A stretch of 64,000 nt of DNA from an uncultured Brevibacillus sp. (GTDB lineage: Bacteria; Bacillota; Bacilli; Brevibacillales; Brevibacillaceae). The position numbers and the translations under genes are program-made. The stretch is from NCBI RefSeq assembly GCF_947502445.1, contig NZ_CANMZW010000008.1, forward strand, positions 124,001-188,000. The letters run 5' to 3'. Each line of letters opens with the position of its first letter. Position 1 is the stretch's first letter. Below the pieces are notes generated by a model. It searched no databases. It was not told where the DNA came from and saw only the letters and a list, made by a program, of their open reading frames with translations. Below, one piece after another: positions 1 through 7,019 of this stretch.

Positions 1-1139
1 TATTCGATCTTTTTACGGAATCGCAGGATGGCTACGGTCAAAATGAAGAGGCAAAACACTCCCATTCCAACCACATCCCGCCACAGAGCCTCGAATCCAG
101 CTCCTTTTAGAAAGATTCCACGCAGTATTTCCAGAAAATAGGTTAACGGGACAAGCCCACCAAACCATTGTATCACGACAGGCATCGAATCGCGCGGGAA
201 CATAAAGCCTGATAAGAGCACGCTTGGCAGGATCAAGGCAAACGCCATCTGCATCGCTTGCAGCTGTGTACGCGCGATCGTGGAAATGAAAATGCCAAGC
301 AGCAGTGTCGTCACCAGAAAAAGGATCGATAACGTAACTAAAAGTGAAATGCTCCCTTTTACCGGGACACCAAACCAATACGTTCCGACCAGCAGCACGA
401 GACAAAAGGAAAACAGTCCCACGCCAACATAAGGTGTAATTTTGCCAAGCATCAATTCCAGTGGACGAATCGGAGTGACAATCAACTGCTCCATTGTCCC
501 CCGCTCTTTTTCACGAACGAGCGAAAAAGCAGTCAGGATCATCGTGACATTTTGCATGATGAGTCCAATCAGCCCCGGAATGTTGAACACGATGCTTTCC
601 ATATTTGGATTGAACAGCACTCGCGCCTCCAGACCAAGAGGTGGCTTTAGCTCTCCCATCCCTTGCTTTTGCCGTTTTTCTTCCTGCAGCGTAATCGCCT
701 GGTTTTGTACAATGAGCTGGGCATGGGATGTCGCTGTTCGGGCGATATTCGGATCGGAACCGTCGATGAGCATTTGGACATGTACAGGCTCACTCCGATC
801 CCGCAACCGGGTATAGTCCGGACCGATGACCAGCGCGACATCAGCACTTCCCTCATCGAGCATGGCCTCAATCGCCTGATAACCATTCACCACCGTCGTC
901 ACCTGGAATACATGTGTGTTAACAAATTGGTCGACTAGCTCACGACTCACCGCAGAGGGACTTTGATTCCAGACCACCATTTTGATGTCGTTCACGTCTG
1001 TATTGACTGCGTAACCAAACAGAAACAAAAGCATCAAGGGCATGACCAGCGCGATCCCCAGGCTGGGGCGATCTCTTTTGATCTGTATGATTTCCTTTTT
1101 CACGACGGACCAGTAGCGTCCCCAGACAAATCTTTGCAT
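1..1139 (-). CDS. ABC-2 type transporter permease (3' end at window edge)
   Basis: Membrane subunit of an exporter that works with the ATPase and the HlyD-like lipoprotein encoded just upstream. Reading from 1139 gives about 379 residues: one hydrophobic segment near residues 23-42, a large external domain, then five hydrophobic segments in the C-terminal half. This is the usual YhhJ/YbhR-type ABC2_membrane layout. The start overlaps the ATPase stop as TGATG. The last complete codon is GAA at positions 5-3 and the remaining two bases read TA, so the frame may close exactly at the edge (TAA or TAG). The length already matches the family. The substrate cannot be told from sequence; drug efflux is likely given the TetR-type operators. 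Confidence 0.85.
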   Translation of the reverse strand, partial: MQRFVWGRYWSVVKKEIIQIKRDRPSLGIALVMPLMLLFLFGYAVNTDVNDIKMVVWNQSPSAVSRELVDQFVNTHVFQVTTVVNGYQAIEAMLDEGSADVALVIGPDYTRLRDRSEPVHVQMLIDGSDPNIARTATSHAQLIVQNQAITLQEEKRQKQGMGELKPPLGLEARVLFNPNMESIVFNIPGLIGLIMQNVTMILTAFSLVREKERGTMEQLIVTPIRPLELMLGKITPYVGVGLFSFCLVLLVGTYWFGVPVKGSISLLVTLSILFLVTTLLLGIFISTIARTQLQAMQMAFALILPSVLLSGFMFPRDSMPVVIQWFGGLVPLTYFLEILRGIFLKGAGFEALWRDVVGMGVFCLFILTVAILRFRKKIE

Positions 1140-1891
1140 CATGCTCCCTCCCCTCTCTGCCTGGCTTCCTCACGTTTGACCAAATCAATGAAAACATCCT
1201 CCAGATTCCCACCGCCGCGCTGATCGATCAACTCCTGCGGCGTTCCTTCTGCCAGCAAATCTCCGAAAAAGATAAAGCCAATCCAGTCGCAGGTCTGCGC
1301 CTCATCCATGTAGTGAGTAGTCACCAAAACAGTGATGCCTTCGTCGGCAAGCTGATGAATGACTTCCCAAAAGATGCGCCTGGAAACAGGGTCTACCCCT
1401 GCCGTAGGCTCATCTAAAATCAACAGCTCAGGCTTGTGCAAAAGCGCGCAGGACAGAGCCAGACGCTGCTTCCACCCGCCTGATAATGATCCTGCCAGTT
1501 GCTTCTCCCTGCCCATCAGAGAGGCCATCTCGATCAGCTCTTTTTTGCGCTGCTTTCTCTCTGCCACATTTAGCTGATACACCCCTGCATAAAAATCGAG
1601 ATTCTCCTCCACAGTCAAATCTTCATACAGGCTAAATTTTTGCGACATATATCCGATTCGTTGTTTGATTTCCTCACTCTGCGTCATCACGTCAAAGCCG
1701 AGTACCGTTCCCTTTCCCGTAGTAGGGGTGAGAAGACCGCAGAGCATACGGATCGTGGTAGATTTCCCTGAGCCATTCGGTCCGAGAAAACCGTATATCG
1801 AGCCTTTTGGGACTGTCAGCGTGAGATTGTTGACAGCGACGCGATCTCCGAAGCGCTTGGTCAGTTGCTCGCAATGAATGGCAACACTCAT
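1139..1891 (-). CDS. ABC transporter ATP-binding protein
   Basis: Cytoplasmic ATPase of the efflux system, 250 residues. Walker A is GPNGSGKST at about 37-45, the signature is LSGGWKQR, Walker B is LLILDEPTAGVD with the catalytic Glu present, and the switch histidine lies in TTHYMDEA. It belongs to the CcmA/DrrA-like class that pairs with ABC-2 permeases. Its ATG overlaps the stop of the upstream HlyD-like gene by four bases (ATGA) and its stop overlaps the permease start by one, so the three genes are translationally coupled. Confidence 0.92.
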   Translation of the reverse strand: MSVAIHCEQLTKRFGDRVAVNNLTLTVPKGSIYGFLGPNGSGKSTTIRMLCGLLTPTTGKGTVLGFDVMTQSEEIKQRIGYMSQKFSLYEDLTVEENLDFYAGVYQLNVAERKQRKKELIEMASLMGREKQLAGSLSGGWKQRLALSCALLHKPELLILDEPTAGVDPVSRRIFWEVIHQLADEGITVLVTTHYMDEAQTCDWIGFIFFGDLLAEGTPQELIDQRGGGNLEDVFIDLVKREEARQRGEGA

Positions 1892-3078
1892 TGTGCTCCC
1901 CCCTGATCAGACAGCAGCACATCTGCTGGCATCCCTGGCTTGAGCTTGTCGAGCCCCTCCGTGATGTGAATCGTTACGGCAAATACGAGCTTGGTTCTCT
2001 CATTTGGTGTTTGCACATTTTTCGGCGTGAATTCTGCTTTGTCCGAAATGGTGCTGATCCTCCCCTTGAAAGTCACATCTGGATACGCATCCACCTGTAT
2101 GCCTGCCTCTTGCCCCTTTCGAACACGATTCAGCTGCGCTTCCGGAATATAGACGACAAGCTTCAGTTTGTCTTTTTTCATCATCGTAAAAAGTGTCGCG
2201 CCGACCTTTGCTACCTCCCCTTGCGTGATAGAGGAGCGCAGCAAGACTCCGTCTGTTGAAGCGGTTATTTGTGCTTTTTCCAATTGCAGCTTCGCCTGGT
2301 CCAGTCTCGCCTGCGCCTGCTGCTGCGCCGCAAGCAAGGCTCGTATGGTGTAATCCGTGCTCCCTTCCTTTAAGAGTTCCAAATCAGCCCGGGCACTTGC
2401 CTGCTGTGCCTGAGCTGTACCTGTTTGCGCGATAGCAGCGGCTACATCCTCTTTTGCTGACCGAACCTGTGCCTCTGCCTGGGCTACGAGCGCATTCAAC
2501 TGATTCAACTGAGTTTGCGCCTGACTGGCTGCCTCTTGCTGTGCCTCCAAATCTTTTTTGGATATCGCTCCTTTTGCAAATAAAGCAGTCGCTTCCTGGA
2601 CGCGTCTTTGTTGATAAAAAAGAGTATCTTGTGCCCCCTGCTGCTGTGATTTAGATTGTGCAAGCTGCTGCTGCGCACGTACGATGCCCGCATCTGCCTG
2701 GCTTTTTCTCGCATTGGCTAAATGGATGTTAGCGTCTGCCTGTTGTACTCCGGCAAGTCCCTTTTGGATAGCCACATCACGAGAGCCTGCTTTTGCTTCC
2801 TCAACACGGACCGTCGCTTGCTCAAGTGCTGCCTGTGCCTCGGCAACACCAATCTGATAGCTGCGCTTGTCAATCTCGGCGAGCACCTGACCTTTCGTCA
2901 CACGGCTACCTTCCTCTATTCCCGCGCTAGTCATCTGGCCCCCAACCTCGGCCACAATTGGCAGTTCCTCCGCTTCGATCGTTCTGGACAAGGCCTGCTC
3001 CGTCTGCCCTAACCACGTGCAACCCGCCAATGCGACCACGAGTCCACCAGCAAGCATGGTGCGAAATAACCTTTTCAT
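1888..3078 (-). CDS. HlyD/MFP-family efflux lipoprotein
   Basis: Periplasmic-adaptor-like (membrane fusion) subunit of the ABC exporter, 396 residues from the chosen start. It begins with a lipoprotein signal, MKRLFRTMLAGG..VALAGC, with the lipidated Cys at about 19. Then come a biotinyl-lipoyl half-motif (about 40-75), a long Gln/Ala-rich coiled-coil hairpin (about 75-260), the second lipoyl half and a beta-barrel domain. A GTG nine bases upstream (3087) is in frame, but it sits inside the GGGGGGTGG ribosome site, so the ATG at 3078 is preferred. First gene of the operon, downstream of two TetR-type operators. In Gram-positives such proteins extend the pump outward from the membrane. Confidence 0.88.
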   Translation of the reverse strand: MKRLFRTMLAGGLVVALAGCTWLGQTEQALSRTIEAEELPIVAEVGGQMTSAGIEEGSRVTKGQVLAEIDKRSYQIGVAEAQAALEQATVRVEEAKAGSRDVAIQKGLAGVQQADANIHLANARKSQADAGIVRAQQQLAQSKSQQQGAQDTLFYQQRRVQEATALFAKGAISKKDLEAQQEAASQAQTQLNQLNALVAQAEAQVRSAKEDVAAAIAQTGTAQAQQASARADLELLKEGSTDYTIRALLAAQQQAQARLDQAKLQLEKAQITASTDGVLLRSSITQGEVAKVGATLFTMMKKDKLKLVVYIPEAQLNRVRKGQEAGIQVDAYPDVTFKGRISTISDKAEFTPKNVQTPNERTKLVFAVTIHITEGLDKLKPGMPADVLLSDQGGAQ

Positions 3079-3100
3079 ACAGTCCACCCCCCTTTTTGGT

Positions 3101-3117
3101 GTGAGTAATCACTCGCT
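3101..3117. promoter_or_regulatory. TetR-type operator, promoter-distal copy
   Basis: Sequence GTGAGTAATCACTCGCT, a near-palindrome centred on the TGATTACTCA/TGAGTAATCA type core. It lies 23 bases before the HlyD-like start, between the likely -10 (TATACT, 3152-3147 on the minus strand) and the ribosome site. It differs by one base from the reverse complement of the second copy at 3170-3186. TetR-family repressors of efflux operons typically bind such dyads; the regulator gene is not in the window. Confidence 0.65.
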
Positions 3118-3169
3118 AAATAAAAAAATAATTCGATTCACAAACAAGTATAAGACCTCCAGAACAAAA

Positions 3170-3186
3170 AGCGAGTGATCACTCAC
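3170..3186. promoter_or_regulatory. TetR-type operator, upstream copy
   Basis: Sequence AGCGAGTGATCACTCAC, with a perfect 12-base palindrome GAGTGATCACTC. It lies just upstream of the candidate -10 TATACT, over the -35 region of the efflux operon. With the copy at 3101-3117 it brackets the promoter, the usual layout for repression by a dimeric TetR-type protein. Confidence 0.68.
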
Positions 3187-3255
3187 TTTTACTGAGATTA
3201 TATGATCATATGTCCCCTAAGTAAATGAGATTTTGTAAACTATCCGATTCAATCG

Positions 3256-3280
3256 AAAAAACCCCTCCGTTTGGAGAGGC
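3256..3280 (-). terminator. Rho-independent terminator of the UMP kinase gene
   Basis: On the minus strand a 7-pair stem CCTCTCC/GGAGGGG with loop AAAC is followed by TTTTTT. It lies about 20 bases past the stop of the gene at 3298. Confidence 0.85.
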
Positions 3281-3297
3281 TTCTCGCTGATCTTTAC

Positions 3298-4032
3298 TTA
3301 TTTATAAACGGCTTCCCCATGGCGACTAATAAAAGTACCTACCTGTTCCCCATTACAGATCCGTGCCATAGCCCCTGGCTGGTCAAAATTGAACACATGC
3401 AGCGGCAAACCGTGATCTCTAGCCAAAATCATAGCAGCCTGATCCATAACACGCAGGTCTCGTCTCACGATCTCGTCAAAGGAAACCTCCTTATATTGCT
3501 TTGCAGTCGAATCCGTTCGGGGATCAGCCGTAAACACACCGTCTACACCGTGCTTGGCTACGAGCAGGGCATCTGCTTCCACTTCCAGGGCACGTTGGAC
3601 AGCTGGATAATCGGTTGTTACGTATGGCTGTCCGTTTCCACCTGCAAAAATGACCACATATCCTTTTTCCAGGTGATGCACAGCACGCAACCGAATATAT
3701 GGTTCTGCCACTGCGTTGATCGGAACGGCTGTCATTACCCGTACTTCCCGGTTCACTCTGGCCTTCAATACGCCTCGCAGCATCAAGCTGTTAATAACGG
3801 TTGCCAATGTCCCGATATTGTCTGCTTCCACCCGCTCGATTCCCCACATATCGGCCATATTGCCGCGAAAAATATTGCCTCCTCCGATGACAATCGCCAC
3901 TTCGACGCCCATGTTTACAAGTGCCAATATTTCATTAGCGATATGCTCCAGCTGATCAGGATTAAAGCCGAATCCATTTTCTTTTGCGACCGCCCCACCG
4001 CTCAGCTTTACCAAAACCCGTTTGTAGCGCAC
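3298..4032 (-). CDS. UMP kinase paralogue (PyrH family)
   Basis: Amino-acid-kinase-fold protein, about 244 residues, the length of bacterial PyrH, which phosphorylates UMP to UDP. Seen: KLSGGAV near the N-terminus, GGGNIFRG, TLATVINSL, GNGQPYVTTD and HGVDGVFTADPR. It differs from ordinary PyrH at conserved places: KLSGE is KLSGG, MGMLAT is IGTLAT, and the residues after TTD are YP rather than TA-like. It stands alone instead of in the usual tsf-pyrH-frr order, so it is probably a second, divergent copy. AAGGAGG abuts the ATG at 4038, leaving no spacing; the GTG six bases on (4032) has good spacing and is taken as start. It could be a UMP kinase or a related kinase with altered substrate. Confidence 0.82.
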   Translation of the reverse strand: MRYKRVLVKLSGGAVAKENGFGFNPDQLEHIANEILALVNMGVEVAIVIGGGNIFRGNMADMWGIERVEADNIGTLATVINSLMLRGVLKARVNREVRVMTAVPINAVAEPYIRLRAVHHLEKGYVVIFAGGNGQPYVTTDYPAVQRALEVEADALLVAKHGVDGVFTADPRTDSTAKQYKEVSFDEIVRRDLRVMDQAAMILARDHGLPLHVFNFDQPGAMARICNGEQVGTFISRHGEAVYK

Positions 4033-4105
4033 AGGCATCCTCCTTTTTCGTACGTACTTGTCTTGTCAAATCGCGCAGCCTACGTAGATTCTCCCTCACT
4101 TGAAA

Positions 4106-4140
4106 AAAAAGAACGAAAGCAATAGCTGCCTTCGTTCTTT
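4106..4140 (-). terminator. Rho-independent terminator of the DUF402 gene
   Basis: AAAGAACGAA pairs with TTCGTTCTTT around a short loop, and the minus strand continues in a run of eight T. It separates the DUF402 gene from the UMP kinase gene. Confidence 0.85.
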
Positions 4141-4235
4141 ACGGGAAGAGGGAATGAAACAGGTCGCTTGCGAACATTTTTTCCATACCCTGTCCCCTCC
4201 CTTTTATTGGTATGTTCAAAAAACTCTTCATCATT

Positions 4236-4754
4236 TTATGCAAAGAAATTCGGAAAGTCAAAGGCATCACGCTTGCCTGCCATGATTCCTTTTAACAGCT
4301 TATCAGCGGTTTCACATGCGAAGCTGTGCTCCCCGCTTGTAATCATTCCCTTTTGCAGAGCCTCATCCAGCTCATCCTGATCCAAAAGGTACACTTCATC
4401 TTGTGGCAGCACCACGATATCCAAGTAGAGGTCGTCGTACCAGATGTGCCCATTCTCATCCTTGCCGTGCCCTTTGCAAATATCGATATACCACTGCACC
4501 GTGTTGCCGAGCTCGTCTAGCATTTTGGTAACGGCGTACGCCTGATCGCGAGGGAAATACTGCAAATAAACGTACCCCCGATCTCCTACACACAAAATTT
4601 TTTCACCAACAGGCATATACGCAGGATCGCTCACCTCATCTAGTGTTAAGCGAACAGCATAGCCGGTAAAGGACAAGGCATCTACCCACTTTTCTTGATA
4701 ACCTAATCGTTTGACGCGTCTCCAACCAGGGCGGTCTGCTCTTTTTCGCTTCAT
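4236..4754 (-). CDS. DUF402 / FomD-like protein (Ntdp-type phosphatase family)
   Basis: 172-residue cytoplasmic protein of the DUF402 family. The family signature is visible: WYIDICKG, then YDDLYLDIVVLPQDEVYLLDQDELDEAL (residues about 95-135). Characterised relatives are divalent-metal-dependent nucleoside tri-/diphosphate phosphatases (Ntdp) and FomD. The acidic residues in the DDLYLD and DQDELDEAL blocks are the metal ligands in those proteins. GAGGAG sits eight bases before the ATG. It is a single-gene unit ending in its own terminator. The exact substrate is not deducible. Confidence 0.8.
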   Translation of the reverse strand: MKRKRADRPGWRRVKRLGYQEKWVDALSFTGYAVRLTLDEVSDPAYMPVGEKILCVGDRGYVYLQYFPRDQAYAVTKMLDELGNTVQWYIDICKGHGKDENGHIWYDDLYLDIVVLPQDEVYLLDQDELDEALQKGMITSGEHSFACETADKLLKGIMAGKRDAFDFPNFFA

Positions 4755-4896
4755 GGCCTGTTCTCCTCGTCGATTTGGTACCTTTTACTCTACCATGAAA
4801 GGGACATGGTTGTCAGATATTACATATCTTCTAATCGAGGTTTTTCAAGCACCCTGGCTCAATTGTGACAACCGTGCCATCCACCGCTGACGCGCA

Positions 4897-6312
4897 TTAC
4901 CGATGAGACTTGTCTTTGCCAAGCAAGCTGTGTGCTCGTCCATAGAGGAAGTACACGACGGCTCCTACTGCCAGCCAGCCAAGAAAACCGATTTTGGTTA
5001 CCATAGGCAAGCTGTAGACTAAATATCCGCAAAAGAAGACGGCAAGAATCGGAACGAGTGGTACGAATGGCACACGAAAGGCGCGGCGCAATTCCGGATT
5101 GGTTCCGCGGAGGACAACTACTCCGATAGAGACGAGAATAAAAGCAAACAACGTTCCGATGTTTGTCAGCTCAGCCAATTTGTTTAACGGAAAAAGACCA
5201 CTGAAAATTCCTGCGAGAATACCGACGATAAGCGTGCTTTTTTGCGGGACTTGTGTTTGTTGATTGACCCGTGAAAAGATAGCTGGCAAAAGTCCATCTC
5301 TGCTCATGGCAAAAAACAGACGGGTCTGGCCGTACAACATGACCAGCAGAACCGTTGTGATTCCCACAATCGCCCCGAGCGAAATAAACCCGGCTACCCA
5401 ATCCTGCTGTACATACGATAATGCAAAGGCAACAGGGTTTTTGACATTTAGCATCTCATATGGAACGATGCCAGTGAGAGTCAGCGAAACAACAATGTAG
5501 AAGACTGTGCAAATCAATAGAGAGGCAATGATTCCGATCGGCATGTCTCGCTGCGGATTGCGCACCTCCTCCGCCGCTGTCGAAACGGCATCGAAGCCGA
5601 TAAAAGCGAAAAACACAGTTGCGGCACCAGTTGCTACACCAGCAAAGCCAAAGGGCATGAAGGGACTCCAGTTTTCTGGCTTGACATAGCCGATCCCGAC
5701 GATGAGAAAAAGCAGTATGACCGCTACTTTTATCAGCACCATGACTGTATTGAAACGCGCGGACTCCCGAGTTCCTTTCATCAGGAGCATCGTAATGATA
5801 AAAATAATAAAGACGGCAGGCAAATCAATGATGGTCCCCTTCGACGCATCAAATGCACTGGTCAAGGCAAGTGGCAAATGAATGTTGAATCCTGCCAATA
5901 GCCCCTGTGCATAGCCTGACCAGCCACTGGCAACAGCTGCCGAAGCGACACCGTATTCCAGAATCAAATCCCAACCGATCATCCACGCGACCAGCTCGCC
6001 AAATGCCGCATAGCTATATGTATAAGCACTGCCCGACACCGGAACCGTAGAGGCGAACTCTGCGTAGCATAGCGCGGAGAAGGCACAAGCTAGTCCAGCG
6101 AGAACGAAAGATAAAACGAGAGCGGGACCCGCATGCTCAGCAGCAGCCACCCCAGTCAGCACGAAAATGCCCGTACCCACGATTGCACCGACACCAAGCA
6201 TCGTCAGGTCAAATGCACTCAGTGACTTTTTCAACGCCCCTTGTTTGTCCTCTACCTGCTCGAGTAATTGTACAATACTCTTTTTTCGCAGAAGCTGTTC
6301 TTTGATCGACAT
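4897..6312 (-). CDS. APC-family amino-acid permease (YfnA/CAT-like)
   Basis: Integral membrane amino-acid/proton symporter or exchanger, 471 residues, about 12 transmembrane segments. The first helix carries the APC motif GVGAIVGTGIFVLTG, followed by YAEFASTVPVSGSAYTYSY. This matches the cationic-amino-acid-transporter-like group that includes B. subtilis YfnA. The ATG at 6312 is preferred because GGGAGG precedes it by ten bases; the frame stays open 27 codons further upstream but that stretch is not permease-like. An 8-base inverted repeat lies immediately upstream (see 6327-6369). Substrate not determinable from sequence. Confidence 0.9.
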   Translation of the reverse strand: MSIKEQLLRKKSIVQLLEQVEDKQGALKKSLSAFDLTMLGVGAIVGTGIFVLTGVAAAEHAGPALVLSFVLAGLACAFSALCYAEFASTVPVSGSAYTYSYAAFGELVAWMIGWDLILEYGVASAAVASGWSGYAQGLLAGFNIHLPLALTSAFDASKGTIIDLPAVFIIFIITMLLMKGTRESARFNTVMVLIKVAVILLFLIVGIGYVKPENWSPFMPFGFAGVATGAATVFFAFIGFDAVSTAAEEVRNPQRDMPIGIIASLLICTVFYIVVSLTLTGIVPYEMLNVKNPVAFALSYVQQDWVAGFISLGAIVGITTVLLVMLYGQTRLFFAMSRDGLLPAIFSRVNQQTQVPQKSTLIVGILAGIFSGLFPLNKLAELTNIGTLFAFILVSIGVVVLRGTNPELRRAFRVPFVPLVPILAVFFCGYLVYSLPMVTKIGFLGWLAVGAVVYFLYGRAHSLLGKDKSHR

Positions 6313-6326
6313 GCTCTGACAGCCTC

Positions 6327-6369
6327 CCATACTCAGCTGCTTCTTCTCGTGGAAACAGTTGGAGTATGG
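6327..6369 (-). promoter_or_regulatory. Inverted repeat in the permease leader
   Basis: CCATACTC (minus strand 6369-6362) and GAGTATGG (6334-6327) are perfect complements separated by 27 bases. The second arm runs directly into GGGAGG, the ribosome site of the permease gene, so folding could hide it. No known riboswitch was recognised. Confidence 0.4.
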
Positions 6370-6414
6370 ACTAGGTCGAAACATATTATGCATACGAGCT
6401 GACGGGCCTTTTTC

Positions 6415-6879
6415 CTATATCACCAAGCCTCTCCCAATCACATTAGCGGAAATCGGCTTGTATCCCAGCTCCCGTGCCCAAATGGACAATTGCCCCATAT
6501 GATGGATTTCATGAGCGATGACATGCCTGATGATTTCTCCTTTTGTATGCTCCTCTTCACTCCATGGCACGCGAACCGTTTCATTCTCCTGTTCACCTGA
6601 CCACGCTTCCAGAAAAGCAGACAGCTCCACCCGCCACACATCTGACAGCTCCTTTACTTGCTGAAGCGATTGGTGGTCCTCGTAAGCTACGACAAAATCC
6701 GGCTTGCCCTGGACGCCTCGCAGCCAGCTGTACTCCACATCCGCAATATGAAACAAGGTGTAAAGAATCGTACCTGCTCCTCCCACACGCTGCTGCAGCA
6801 ATTGTTCCGTAGAAAGCTGCCTGCACCATCCAAACCATTCGTCTCGCACTTGCCAGTTATATTGAAAAAGCATCTTCAA
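6415..6879 (-). CDS. DinB-family protein (four-helix, metal-binding)
   Basis: 154-residue protein of the DinB/YfiT fold. The three metal-ligand histidines expected in the fold can be seen: His in TLFHIAD (about 44) and the two in AHEIHHMGQLS (about 122-126). Relatives are thiol-dependent S-transferases (bacillithiol or similar) or uncharacterised DNA-damage-induced proteins. The start is TTG at 6879, six bases after GGGGGTGG; an in-frame ATG two codons later (6873) is the alternative. Physiological role unknown. Confidence 0.82.
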   Translation of the reverse strand: MKMLFQYNWQVRDEWFGWCRQLSTEQLLQQRVGGAGTILYTLFHIADVEYSWLRGVQGKPDFVVAYEDHQSLQQVKELSDVWRVELSAFLEAWSGEQENETVRVPWSEEEHTKGEIIRHVIAHEIHHMGQLSIWARELGYKPISANVIGRGLVI

Positions 6880-6983
6880 TCAAGTCCACCCCCGAGGCTT
6901 TTGATCGGCATGAAAATATTTCCTTTTTAAATATAGCACATACGTTCGTATTTATCTATAAAGCTTAACCTTTTTGATTCAAT

Positions 6984-7013
6984 AAAAAACGCCGCTCATT
7001 TCTGAACGGCGCT
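6984..7013 (-). terminator. Rho-independent terminator after addA
   Basis: An 11-pair stem (core GCGCCG/CGGCGT) with a GAAA loop is followed by TTTTTT on the minus strand, starting 7 bases past the addA stop. It ends the sbcDC-addBA operon. Confidence 0.9.
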
Positions 7014-7019
7014 GTATGC

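Noticed and set aside
13-405. 130-codon minus-strand frame at the left edge
   Set aside because: It is a different frame of the ABC-2 permease gene, which continues uninterrupted through this region.
3200-3211. Palindrome ATATGATCATAT upstream of the efflux operon
   Set aside because: Perfect but short and AT-rich; it differs from the two TetR-type dyads and lies outside the likely promoter.
3271-4125. Plus-strand open frame of 284 codons opposite the UMP kinase gene
   Set aside because: It is the antisense of a clearly conserved kinase gene, shows no family motif and has a His/Cys-rich composition typical of shadow frames.
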